This document shows positions 32,979 to 42,800 of a stretch of DNA of 64,000 bases, one piece after another. The position numbers and the translations under genes were made by a program. The notes beneath the pieces were generated by a model. The model did not search any database. It had not been told where the DNA came from and saw only the letters and a program-made list of their open reading frames with translations. Source of the DNA: Paenibacillus luteus (GTDB lineage Bacteria > Bacillota > Bacilli > Paenibacillales > Paenibacillaceae); NCBI RefSeq assembly GCF_006542765.1, contig NZ_SKCD01000044.1, forward strand, positions 248,001 through 312,000. Direction: 5' to 3'. Positions within the stretch are counted from its first letter, which is position 1; each line of letters opens with the position of its first letter.

Positions 32979-33815
32979 CTAAATGCCATAAAGCTGGCGG
33001 TAAACGGTTGGCGTCATCCCTTCATGCTCCATAAAGCGCTTGTTGAAATAACTGACGCTTGGATAGCCGGCATCACTGGCAATTTGCCCAATGTTCATCT
33101 CTTTGCGCTCCAGAAGCCATTGCTTAGCCATTTGCAGCCGTGAGCGCGTAATGAAATCCATAGGCGTCATTTCCATGACGCTGCGGAACAATTTACAGAA
33201 GTAGTACGGACTAACGCCTGCTTGCTCTGCCCAATATTCTAGAACGAAAGGCTGCGCGGCTTCCTGCTGCATCAAGGGAAGCAGCTCCAGAATCCGGTTG
33301 CCCGAGCTGCTTGCTTTGCTGCCGGAAATCGGCACGGCCTGCTCCACGAACACGGCGAGAATGGCAAACGTAAGGGCTGCAAGCTTCGTTGGATGCAGCA
33401 TGCGGAAGGTTTCTGCTTCGACGAGCAGCTCCTCATGGACCTGCTCCCAAGCAGCGGGCTGGCGCACTGTCCATAGCTGGCTTTTGTGAAAGCCTCTCTC
33501 AATCATGTAATCCTGCAATCCGCTTCCATAGAAATGAACCCAACGAATGTCCCAAGGATCATCCTTGCTGCTATAGTAATGCTGCTGCTGAAGTGGGAAG
33601 TAGAGGACGGCTTCCCCTGCTTCGAGCGTATGGACGACACCGTCACATTCTACATATCCCTTTCCGGATACAACGTAATGAATATTAAAGTTGTTTAAAG
33701 ATCCGGCGTCCCGCACGGAGTAATGCTCGGGATGCTCCCAGTAATTTCCGACGGATTCCGGGAAAATAAAAAATGGATTTTGCGGAAGCGTAAGCAGATG
33801 GCTTTGTCTTTGCAT
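32979..33815 (-). CDS. AraC family transcriptional regulator
   Basis: A 278-residue activator. It has an N-terminal cupin domain (FNIHYVVSGKGYVECDGVVH, TLEAGEAVLYFPLQQQHYY) and a C-terminal AraC helix-turn-helix (about 180-275: YWAEQAGVSPYYFCKLFRSV, AGYPSVSYFNKRFMEHEGMT). GGAGAGA is 6 bases before the ATG at 33815; an in-frame ATG at 33830 has no ribosome binding site. It is divergent from the dehydrogenase gene at 34033, about 200 bases away, which it probably regulates. Confidence 0.9.
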   Translation of the reverse strand: MQRQSHLLTLPQNPFFIFPESVGNYWEHPEHYSVRDAGSLNNFNIHYVVSGKGYVECDGVVHTLEAGEAVLYFPLQQQHYYSSKDDPWDIRWVHFYGSGLQDYMIERGFHKSQLWTVRQPAAWEQVHEELLVEAETFRMLHPTKLAALTFAILAVFVEQAVPISGSKASSSGNRILELLPLMQQEAAQPFVLEYWAEQAGVSPYYFCKLFRSVMEMTPMDFITRSRLQMAKQWLLERKEMNIGQIASDAGYPSVSYFNKRFMEHEGMTPTVYRQLYGI

Positions 33816-34032
33816 ATGCATTCTCTCCATGACAATATTGTTTTAGTTGATAACAAAATAATATCATTTTATTTTTGATTATTCTATTTTACACTATAGA
33901 AAAGTATATTCCACCCATTAAATTCTGCTTATTTAAGAACAACTGATAAGCAGATATCTTCTGTGGGAGGCAAGGCTAAAGCTGGTTCTTATCACAATAT
34001 AATAATAATCATAGATATGGAGTGAGTCTGGG

Positions 34033-35034
34033 ATGACAAGGGAAAAACTGAAATGGGGCATTTTAGGCTGTGCGGGCATCGCCAAACGGGCGATGATACC
34101 TGGACTTCATCTTTCGGAGTTAAACGAGGCGGCAGCGATTGCCAGCCGGGACCTGGACAATGCAAAGCGGACGGCGGAGGAACTGAATATTCCAACTGCT
34201 TATGGCAGCTATGAAGAGCTGCTTGCCGATCCGTCTATTGATGTCGTCTATATTCCGCTGCCTAACCATTTGCATAGGGAATGGGCGATCCGGGCAGCAG
34301 AGGCTGGTAAGCATATTTTATGCGAGAAGCCGCTGGCCTTGACGGCGAAGGAAGCGGCAGAAATGGAAGAGGCGGCAGCCAAGGCCGGCGTTCTCTTATC
34401 CGAGGCATTTATGTATCGCTACCATCCGCGCTATGACATGATCAAGAAGCTGATCGATGACGGAGAAATCGGTGAGGTGCGCGGTATCCGCAGTGCCTTT
34501 ACATTCAATAATGCAGGGCACAAAGAAAATGTAAGATACCGCAAGGAATGGGGCGGTGGCTCTATTTACGATGTAGGTTGCTACCCAATCAACGCGGCAA
34601 GGCTGCTGTTGGGCAAAGAACCGGAAGCGGTGACGGTACAGGCCTTGTTCTCTCCGGAGCATGACCATGTGGATATGATGGCTTCTGGTTTAGTTGAATT
34701 TAGTGATAACGTATCTTTAACCTTTGATTGCGGAATGTGGGCGGCTTTCCGCAACCCACTCGAAGTACTCGGCGCCGATGGTATTATTGAGGTGCCTTCC
34801 GCTTTCGTAACCGGCGAGCCGGGAAGCGGGAATTTCTTCGTCAGCGCCAAAGGAGGTCGCCGCGAGGTTGAGGTGCCCCATGTGAATGCGTACACGGCTC
34901 AGGCTGATCATCTCTCCCGTGCGATATTAGGAGAATCGGAGCTGCAGTTCGGTGGGGCTGATGCAGTCAACAATATGAAGGTTATTGATGCTTGTCTGCA
35001 ATCTGCGCAAGATCGTGCAAGAATTCGCTTATAA
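34033..35034 (+). CDS. Gfo/Idh/MocA family oxidoreductase
   Basis: A 333-residue dehydrogenase-like protein. KWGILGCAGIAKRAMIPGLH is the Rossmann motif, and HILCEKPLALTAKEAAEMEE carries the E-K-P. EAFMYRYHPRYDMIKKLIDD and GGGSIYDVGCYPINAARLLL resemble dTDP-sugar or trans-1,2-dihydrodiol dehydrogenase-type members. GGAG lies 9 bases before the ATG. It is followed after 62 bases by an aldo/keto reductase on the same strand. Probably induced through the divergent AraC protein. Substrate unknown. Confidence 0.9.
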   Translation: MTREKLKWGILGCAGIAKRAMIPGLHLSELNEAAAIASRDLDNAKRTAEELNIPTAYGSYEELLADPSIDVVYIPLPNHLHREWAIRAAEAGKHILCEKPLALTAKEAAEMEEAAAKAGVLLSEAFMYRYHPRYDMIKKLIDDGEIGEVRGIRSAFTFNNAGHKENVRYRKEWGGGSIYDVGCYPINAARLLLGKEPEAVTVQALFSPEHDHVDMMASGLVEFSDNVSLTFDCGMWAAFRNPLEVLGADGIIEVPSAFVTGEPGSGNFFVSAKGGRREVEVPHVNAYTAQADHLSRAILGESELQFGGADAVNNMKVIDACLQSAQDRARIRL

Positions 35035-35096
35035 TCCTTCCGGTTATAACCGGGGAGTACAAATAACAGGAATGAAGATTAGAGGAGGAAGCAACG

Positions 35097-36035
35097 ATGG
35101 AATACATTCAAATTAAAGGTTCGCCAAAGAAAGTGTCGCGCTTAATGAAGGGTTCGGATTACTTTTATCATGACACTTACGAGAAAGCGGCTGCGAATCT
35201 GGACGCTTTCATGGCAATTGGCGGTAATTCGATTGACACCGCTCATATTTATTGCGGCGGGCAGAGCGAAGAAGTGATTGGTCGTTATATGCAGGAGCGC
35301 GGCAATCGTGAAGATCTGGTTATTTTGACCAAATGCGCACACCATGACCAAAATGGTCCTCGTGTAAACAAAGAGGCGATTCAAGCGGATCTTACGTCCA
35401 GCCTTGCCCGCCTGCAAACGGACTACATTGACCTCTATGCCTTGCACCGGGATGATCCTGCCGTGCCTGCGGGAGAGGTTATTGAAATTTTAAACGAGCA
35501 TGTTAAGGCAGGAAGCATCCGGGCAATCGGAGTATCGAACTGGACTTGGCAGCGAATTAAAGAAGCGAATGAGTATGCGGAAGCTAATGGACTTGTCGGT
35601 TTTTCATTCAGCAGCCCTAATCTTAGCCTAGCCAAAGCGAACGAGCCATTCTGGGCAGGCTGTGTTTCTGCAGATGAAGAAACCTGCGGATGGCATGAAC
35701 AGGAGCAGTTCCCGCTTTTATCCTGGTCCTCGCAGGCACGCGGATTCTTTACGGGACGTTTCACTCCCGAGGTTCGCGACAATGCGGATCTGGTACGCGT
35801 TTTTTATAGCGACGACAACTGGGAGCGTTTGGAACGCGCGAAGCAGCTTGCAGAGAAGAAAGGCGTTAGCGCCATTCAAATTGCGCTTGCTTATGTACTA
35901 AATCAACCATTTCCGACATGTGCTTTGATTGGCGCGCAAACAGCGGAGGAGCTGCATTCCTGCGATGCGGGATCTCTCATCCAACTAACTAAGGAAGAGA
36001 TGGATTGGCTTGACCTCGCAGTTCAAACAGTATAA
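35097..36035 (+). CDS. aldo/keto reductase
   Basis: A 312-residue NAD(P)H-dependent carbonyl reductase of the AKR superfamily. The catalytic tetrad is visible: Asp and Tyr in SIDTAHIYCGGQSEEVIGRY (about 42-49), Lys in VILTKCAHH (about 77) and His in YALHRDDPAV (about 118). The C-terminus has IQIALAYVLNQPFPTCALIG, the cofactor-binding end. GAGGAGG precedes the ATG. It lies downstream of a Gfo/Idh/MocA gene and ends at a strong terminator, so the two probably act on the same sugar-derived intermediate. Confidence 0.92.
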   Translation: MEYIQIKGSPKKVSRLMKGSDYFYHDTYEKAAANLDAFMAIGGNSIDTAHIYCGGQSEEVIGRYMQERGNREDLVILTKCAHHDQNGPRVNKEAIQADLTSSLARLQTDYIDLYALHRDDPAVPAGEVIEILNEHVKAGSIRAIGVSNWTWQRIKEANEYAEANGLVGFSFSSPNLSLAKANEPFWAGCVSADEETCGWHEQEQFPLLSWSSQARGFFTGRFTPEVRDNADLVRVFYSDDNWERLERAKQLAEKKGVSAIQIALAYVLNQPFPTCALIGAQTAEELHSCDAGSLIQLTKEEMDWLDLAVQTV

Positions 36036-36058
36036 ATCTGCGATACTTGAGCAAATGC

Positions 36059-36099
36059 AAAAGACAAAGCTATTCCTTGTGAATAGCTTTGTCTTTTTT
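36059..36099 (+). terminator. terminator after the aldo/keto reductase gene
   Basis: AAAAGACAAAGCTATTC (36059-36075) and GAATAGCTTTGTCTTTT (36081-36097), a perfect 17-base stem followed by T residues. Confidence 0.9.
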
Positions 36100-36316
36100 T
36101 GGTTTGTGTGGTGATAATTTTGCAAGGAAGACAGGCGATTTCAGCTAGTTTGGGTTTGAGCCTAGGCTGAGGATTGGTCAATCAGAGCTTTCGAAGCTTT
36201 GGAGGAAATAGCAGAATACCGATACTTTTCAGCAGTAATCTTGCTTCCGCAAAAATAGCGAAAACCTTATGATGAGGTCAAGAAGAACGAATCTATCGCT
36301 AAAGGAGCAACCGCCC

Positions 36317-37126
36317 ATGTCGAATGTATTAAACACATTAACCGAAGAACAAATTCAGCAGTTCCGCACGGAAGGTTATTTAATTGTAAAAGGGCTGTTC
36401 TCGGAAGAGGATGTCCGCATTATTGAAAATAAATTTGAGGAAATTAGCCATCAAACCATTCCGGGCTTGTTTGAGCCGGTACTTGATGGGAGTACCAATG
36501 ATCCCTTGAAGCGGTATCCGCGTGTAATGCATCCGCATCGCTTTGATGAGACCGCTAAGCAATATTTGCTTCATAAGCCGGTAATGGAGGTACTGTCCGA
36601 TTTGTATGGCGAAGAGGCGCTTGCTGCTCAAAGCATGTTTTATTACAAGCCGCCAGGCTCACGGGGCCAAGCGCTGCACCAGGACAATTTCTATCTGCAG
36701 GTAGAGCCGGGCAACTGCATCGCAGCGTGGACGGCGATTGATGCAGCGAATGAAGAGAATGGCGGACTGCTTGTTGTTCCGAAGACGAGCGAGCATGAGC
36801 TGAGCTGTCCGGAGATGGCGGATTCGTCAGAATCCTTCACCACCCATTACGTCAAGCCGCCGAAGGACCAGAAGGCGATGCCGGTCATCATGGACAAAGG
36901 GGATGTATTGTTTTTTAACGGCAACCTCATTCATGGCTCCTACCGCAACAAGACCAAGGACCAGTTCCGCCGCGCATTTATTTGCCATTATGCGAATGTT
37001 TCCGCCACACATATTAATACCCACTATCGTCCGCTGTTCAGGCAGGATGGGACGGCTGTCGATTTAGAAATCAATGCGAACGGAGGCCCTTGCGGAATTG
37101 ATTTCGAAATGGCCTATCCGCACTAA
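36317..37126 (+). CDS. phytanoyl-CoA dioxygenase (PhyH) family protein
   Basis: A 269-residue Fe(II)/2-oxoglutarate-dependent dioxygenase-like protein. The iron triad is present: H and D in ALHQDNFYLQVEPGN (about 118-121) and the distal H in GNLIHGSYRNKTKDQFRR (about 207), followed by an Arg fit for 2-oxoglutarate. The frame is open to 36269; the ATG at 36317 has AAGGAG 9 bases upstream. It abuts the next gene, a TIM-barrel isomerase, without a gap. Bacterial PhyH proteins hydroxylate varied small molecules; the substrate here is unknown. Confidence 0.9.
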   Translation: MSNVLNTLTEEQIQQFRTEGYLIVKGLFSEEDVRIIENKFEEISHQTIPGLFEPVLDGSTNDPLKRYPRVMHPHRFDETAKQYLLHKPVMEVLSDLYGEEALAAQSMFYYKPPGSRGQALHQDNFYLQVEPGNCIAAWTAIDAANEENGGLLVVPKTSEHELSCPEMADSSESFTTHYVKPPKDQKAMPVIMDKGDVLFFNGNLIHGSYRNKTKDQFRRAFICHYANVSATHINTHYRPLFRQDGTAVDLEINANGGPCGIDFEMAYPH

Positions 37127-37993
37127 ATGGGGAAGAACATGAACGGAAAATTGCAGGTTGAAATGTCGTGGTGGGGGATGAACGGTTTGCATGGAACAGC
37201 CGGGCACCCCGCTGGAATGGAAGAGAAGGTAAAACGAATTGCAGAGAACGGATTCGACGGCATTAATGCCTTTGTTCCTCCTCTAGAGGAGAGCGGACGG
37301 TGGAAGGAACTGCTGGAGCAATATGGCTTAGCCTACAGTGTCAATGCTTATCCGACCTGTTTAACGGATATGGCCGAATTTTTGGAGAAGGCAGCAGCCT
37401 TTGGCAAGGTTCGCTACATTAATGCTCAGGTCATGAAGCCCTTCTTAACTGGAGATTCAGCACTTGAATTGCTCTCGGGCATCGATGCGCTGTCTCGGCA
37501 AGCGGGCATACCCGTCTATATTGAGACGCATCGCGGCACGATCACGCAGGATCTCATTCGCACGGCGCAATTTTTGGAGTCGCTTCCATCGCTGGAACTT
37601 ACAATCGATTATTCTCATTATGTCGTAGCAGGGGAACTGCATACGGTCTCTCCAGAGGCGGAAGCGCTTCTTCAGTCGCTGCTGCCAAATGCCTCTAGCA
37701 TTCACACACGTATCTCAAACGGTGAGCAGATTCAGATTGATCCGGGAGAAGCGGGTGCTCATCCGATGCTGCCGCATTTTGCAAGATGGTGGGAGAGTGC
37801 GATGAGGCACTGGAGACAAGCGGAAAGGAATGAGAATGATTGTTTTCCGGTTGTCATTGAACTTGGGCCTGCACCATACGCCATTACTTTAGATGAGTCT
37901 GGTTCCAGAACAACCGAAATTAGCGATCGCTGGGCGCAATCGTTATATTTGAAGAAACTTGTACAGCAGCTGTGGGATAAATCGAGCCTATAG
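37127..37993 (+). CDS. sugar phosphate isomerase/epimerase-like TIM-barrel protein
   Basis: A 288-residue protein of the xylose-isomerase-like TIM-barrel family. Likely metal ligands are the Glu in VYIETHRGTIT (about 134), Asp and His in LTIDYSHYVVAGEL (about 163-166) and His in SIHTRISNGE (about 193). The ATG at 37127 directly follows the stop of the PhyH gene, which implies translational coupling. An in-frame ATG at 37139 after GGGGAAG is an alternative. The pair forms a two-gene operon closed by a strong terminator. Substrate unknown. Confidence 0.82.
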   Translation: MGKNMNGKLQVEMSWWGMNGLHGTAGHPAGMEEKVKRIAENGFDGINAFVPPLEESGRWKELLEQYGLAYSVNAYPTCLTDMAEFLEKAAAFGKVRYINAQVMKPFLTGDSALELLSGIDALSRQAGIPVYIETHRGTITQDLIRTAQFLESLPSLELTIDYSHYVVAGELHTVSPEAEALLQSLLPNASSIHTRISNGEQIQIDPGEAGAHPMLPHFARWWESAMRHWRQAERNENDCFPVVIELGPAPYAITLDESGSRTTEISDRWAQSLYLKKLVQQLWDKSSL

Positions 37994-37994
37994 C

Positions 37995-38038
37995 AAAAAC
38001 CTGACTGGATGCGCGGTAGCGGCCAGTCAGGTTTTTTT
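37995..38038 (+). terminator. terminator after the PhyH-isomerase operon
   Basis: AAAAACCTGACTGG (37995-38008) and CCAGTCAGGTTTTT (38023-38036), a perfect 14-base stem with a T run. Confidence 0.9.
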
Positions 38039-38103
38039 AATAGTAGAAGATTTTAAAGGTTTCATACCATAAAGCAGTCTTCTATTTCTACGCATAACGG
38101 ATA

Positions 38104-38124
38104 CCCTCCTCTTAGAGAGGAGGG
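38104..38124. terminator. hairpin downstream of the DUF11 genes
   Basis: CCCTCCTCT (38104-38112) and AGAGGAGGG (38116-38124), perfect 9-base arms with a 3-base loop, 29 bases past the stop of the minus-strand DUF11 gene. There is no T tract on that strand. Confidence 0.5.
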
Positions 38125-38152
38125 CGAAGCCATTTCTTGTTGCGTGAAGCTC

Positions 38153-39832
38153 CTATTCATCATCTTCACTGACAGATACGGTGAGTACGTTTGACTCTAC
38201 TTCGCCGGTAAATGTCTGGTTTCCACTTGGATAGCTGTATTTGGCTCGGGCATACCCTATCATTTCATCTCCCGAGACCACATCGGTTACAATGGCAGAG
38301 TATACGATTTGCAGTGAATCGCCTGGTAGTAGGTTGCCGAGCTCCCAGCTCCCTTTTCCGTCATAAGCGTTAGGAGGGAGCCGTCTGCCGTCTACCCGGA
38401 ATGATTTTGGCAAAATATCGACACCAAGAGGAAAGTCACTGATAAAAGCAAGGTCCGCAGCCAAATTACCTTTATTTGAAACCATCGAATGAATCGTGAT
38501 TGAATCGCCATACTCTACGCTAGCTGGAGTTACATTCGCTTCAATCGTAATGATTGGCGAAGCCACCGTTGTCGCAGCTGTATTGGAGTAAGCGGTATAA
38601 CTTACGACTCTCCCATCAGAGAGTCTAAATGTATAGTTGGCCCTAGCTGTATTGGTTATTGGCGAGCTGCCTGTGAAAGGCGAGGATATAATGGCGTCGA
38701 AGGTTACTATGTTTTGGGATTGACCAATTAACGTGCCAAGCATAATGCCATCCTCCATGTTTTCACCCAGCAGTTGCGCACCATTAAGCTTCAAGCTGCC
38801 GGGTGCGAATGCGGTGCCAGCAGGAATGATATCCTCAAGTACAGCGTCTACCGCGATGTTTTGCACATTGCTGATCGTGATGGCATAGCGCAGCCAATCA
38901 CCAGGAATCGCGTTGTTTCGGTCTACCTGCTTGGTCACCGTGATTTCCGGCTTAATTAGCGTAACGGTAACCGTGTTAGATTCGATAAAGCTAGGCGTAC
39001 CTGAGACCAGATAACGGATAATGGCTTGGCTGATGGACAATTCAGGAGAATCCTCTGTCGTTTGGGTACGGTACGTAATAAAGACAGTGGACTGCGTCCT
39101 CAACAAGCCAATCGGTATGCCGGTCCGAGGATCAGCCCCAGGGGAAATGACGGCATTGATCGTGACGCTGCCGGGGACAAAGAGTGCACCGACAGGTAGG
39201 GTGATGAAAGCAGTCGCGTCCCGAAGGGCAAGATTGCCTTCATTGACGACTGTTAAGCGATACGTTACATAATCAGACGGAAAGGTTTGATTTGTGCTTG
39301 CGCTTAGAACGGCTGCGATGGATACGTTGTTTACTGGAGTAACTAGCTTATTGGAATAGCTGGTGCTTGTAATGGAGCGTCCTTCGGCGGTTTGAAATAC
39401 AGCATCGGCACGGGCTTGGTTGACGAGTTGCAGGCTTCCTGGCAAAGAAACAACGATAAGCTGGAACACGACACGCGTCGTTTCTTGTGGCGCCAAACTC
39501 CCAAGCGCAATTCCTGTATCAGGATTAGCGCCTGGGACGGGGACGCCGTCAAGGAGGACGCTATTGGCAACGAACGATGTCCCCTCTGGCAGCTTGTCGG
39601 TCAACGTGACCGTTCCCGCTACATTTCCGGCATTGGTTGCAATGAGGGAATAAGTGATCGTGCTACCAAGGAATACCTCACTCTCATAGGCGCTTTTGTC
39701 AATCAGGACGCGGGTGCCGATCAGAGCCGTGTTGACGGTATTGGAGTAGGTGACCATCTCTACACTGCCCGAAGCAAATTGGACGAGCGATTGGTTTTGG
39801 AGCATGGGTTGATTGAAAGGCAGCGGGCTCAT
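38153..39832 (-). CDS. DUF11 repeat protein, C-terminal part (frame-split)
   Basis: A 559-residue protein of four to five DUF11-type repeats. Its first about 35 residues (LPFNQPMLQNQSLVQFASGS) align with the end of the repeat that the upstream frame leaves unfinished, and repeats 16-19 of the series follow (VLGSTITYSLIATNAGN and related starts). The ATG overlaps the upstream stop as ATGA, and only a distant AGGTG precedes it. It most likely is the C-terminal part of one ancestral protein of about 2,790 residues, now in another frame. A true second gene made by translational coupling cannot be excluded. No signal peptide, LPxTG or SLH motif is seen. Confidence 0.7.
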   Translation of the reverse strand: MSPLPFNQPMLQNQSLVQFASGSVEMVTYSNTVNTALIGTRVLIDKSAYESEVFLGSTITYSLIATNAGNVAGTVTLTDKLPEGTSFVANSVLLDGVPVPGANPDTGIALGSLAPQETTRVVFQLIVVSLPGSLQLVNQARADAVFQTAEGRSITSTSYSNKLVTPVNNVSIAAVLSASTNQTFPSDYVTYRLTVVNEGNLALRDATAFITLPVGALFVPGSVTINAVISPGADPRTGIPIGLLRTQSTVFITYRTQTTEDSPELSISQAIIRYLVSGTPSFIESNTVTVTLIKPEITVTKQVDRNNAIPGDWLRYAITISNVQNIAVDAVLEDIIPAGTAFAPGSLKLNGAQLLGENMEDGIMLGTLIGQSQNIVTFDAIISSPFTGSSPITNTARANYTFRLSDGRVVSYTAYSNTAATTVASPIITIEANVTPASVEYGDSITIHSMVSNKGNLAADLAFISDFPLGVDILPKSFRVDGRRLPPNAYDGKGSWELGNLLPGDSLQIVYSAIVTDVVSGDEMIGYARAKYSYPSGNQTFTGEVESNVLTVSVSEDDE

Positions 39833-42800
39833 ATGGTTGTAACCAGCACCTGAAATGTTACGGTTGAGCTGGCTCCTGGAGCGATCGTTCCGATCGAAAT
39901 GCCAGTGTTCGGATTTGCGGAAGGCTTTGGCGAGCCATCCACGGTGACGCTGCCTGCTGTAAAGGTCGTGCCCGCGGGAACCGGATCGACAAGTATGACG
40001 TTGTTAACGGCTGCAATGCCGTTATTCGTCGCAATAATGGTATACGTAATGGTGTCGCCTACGACCGCATCGATGGAAGAAGCGCTCTTTAAGACGGAAA
40101 CATTTGGCGATGAGACCGGGATCGTTAATGTATTGGACAAAATGGTTCCGGTAAGCACACGCCCATCCGGCGGCGAGAAGGAGAAATTTGCTGTCGCTTG
40201 GTTAACCAACTGCTGAGGCGAAGGCAGGGCATCGACAGTCACCTGCAGTGTGATGACTACACTGATCGTTGCGCCAGGAGGCACGCTTCCAATGGGAATG
40301 CCTGCGGCTGGATTGGCACCCGGCTGCGGTACTCCGTTCACGAGTACGCTGTTTGGTATGAAAGCCGCACCAGTTGGGATGGTATCGAACACCGATACGT
40401 CTGCTGCAATATTCCCAGTGTTAGTAATGGCGAGTGAATAAGTAATCGTGTCTCCAACCGTCGCATTTGAGGTGTCAGCCGATTTGGCAAGCGATAGCAG
40501 CGGCTGATAGATCGGTGTCACCACGGTATTGGAGAAGGTGCTGCCGGAGAAAGCGCCTGACGTAAAGCTGACGGTGGCGCGATTGCTGAGCGATGCTGGA
40601 TTTGGCAGCGTATTAACGCGCACATTGAAATCGACCAGTACGGTTGCGCCAGGCGCAATCGTTCCGAGGATGATGCCATTGGCGGGATCGGCAGCCGGGC
40701 GTGCAACTCCATCGACCAGCACGCTGCCGATCTGGAAGGATGCGCCTGTAGGAATCGGATCGACGACCTGAACATTATTAATATTGGCAATTCCGCTATT
40801 GGTTACGGATAAACGGTAAGTGACGATATCTCCAATAACGGCGTCAGTTGCCGTTGTGCTTTTGACAGCTGTCACGTTCGGCGAAGAAACCGGGATCGAC
40901 AATGTGTTTGTGGAAAAAGCGCCGTTTAAGGTGCGACCATCTGGCAGCGTGAAGCTGTAGGTGGCCGAAGCTTGATTGACAAGCTGCTGGCCAGGCGGGA
41001 GAGCATTGATGACAAGAGAAAATGAAACCGTTGCTGTCGTGGAAACATTGCCTAATGGAATACCTGCAGCAGGATCTGCTCCTGGTACGAGCTGGCCGTT
41101 CACGATTACGCTGTTTTGCACAAGGCTGGTACCAGCAGGGATAATATCGGTGAGAATGACGGTTCCCGGATAGTTACCGGTATTTTGCACAGCTATCGTG
41201 TAAACTACGGTGTCGCCGATCGTAGCGTTGCTTGTGCTTCCGCTTTTGACGCCGGTCAGGATCGGCTGGTACACCGGAATGATGACGGTATTGGAAAAGG
41301 TTACGCCTGAGAATACTCCGGATGTAAAGCTGACGGATGACCGATTGCTGAGCTGCGCTGGAGATGGCAGGGAAGTAACCGTTACATTAAAGGAAACAAG
41401 CACCGTCTGACCTTGGGTAATCGTGCCGATGGCCACTCCAGTAGCTGGATTTGCGCTAGGTCTTGCTACACCATCAACGAGTACGCTACCTGGAATCAAA
41501 GCACTGCCGACGGGCAGCGGGTCCGTAAATATGACATTATTGACGGCTGCTATGCCGCTGTTAAGAATCGAAATGGAATAGGTGACGATATCTCCGACAG
41601 CTACGGATGTAGAAGCGGCGCTCTTGGCGACGCTAACATTAGGCGCGGATACCGAAATGACAACGGTATTGGAGCGTGCGCTTCCGCTGAGCGTTCGTCC
41701 ACTTGGGAGCGTGAAAGAAAAGGTCGCATTTGCTTGATTGCTTAGCTGTTGCGGATTCGGGAGCGAATCGATAATAACCGAGAAGACGACGGAAACCGTT
41801 GTGTTTGGCGCCACGGCGCCAATGGGAATTCCGGCTACTGGATCTGTGCCAGGCTGGGGGGCCCCGCCGATCAACACGCTATTTGGGACGAAGACTGCAC
41901 CTGCAGGAATATTGTCCGTGACGGTTGCCGTGCCTGCATAATTTCCCGTATTGCTGACATCGATCCGGTAACTAACCGTATCGCCGACTGTTGCGTTAAT
42001 GGTATTTGCACTTTTTGCCATGGAAATGATCGGCTGATATACTGGCGTATTGACGAGGTTGGATATCGTCATGCCAGAGAAAACACCAGAGGTGAAGGTG
42101 ACGCTGGCTTGGTTGCCAATTTGGCCTGTGACGGGAATGGCAACGACGGTAACCTGGAAGGTTACGGTTACTGTAGCAGATGCGACTATTGATCCAAGTG
42201 AGATGCCTGAAGCAGGTACGCCTGGATTGGGTACACCATTAATGGTTACGCTGCCTGGAACGAAAGCGGCGCCTGCGGGGATAGCGTCATTGAGAATGAC
42301 GTTGTTGATGTTTTCTATTCCGCTATTGTTAACGGCTATGGAATAAGTGATGACCTCACCGATTGCTGCATCTACCGAAGCTGTGCTTTTTACTACGGCA
42401 ACGTTGGGTGCGGAGACGGGAATCGATAGCGTATTGGATTGGGCATTTCCGTTAAGAAGCCTTCCGTCAGGCGGCGTGAACGTATACGCAGCCGTCGCTT
42501 GATTGACTAAAAATTGAGGACTCGGCAGTGTCGTGATGACAACGGAATAAGTGACGGGAATAGAGGCTCCTGGAGGAATGGATCCGACGTTGATGCCTGT
42601 GATTGGAGATTCCCCGGGATGCGGCACGCCCCCGACAACGACACTATTAGGAGAGAAGGTCGTTCCGGCCGGAAGTAAATCGCTAAGGGTAAGTAAACCT
42701 TCGAGGTTTCCAGCATTGCTAACGAGAACCGTATAAGTAACTGTATCTCCTAACGTAGCATTGCTGGTATTTGCGCTAAGCAATAAGGAGATTTGCGGCT

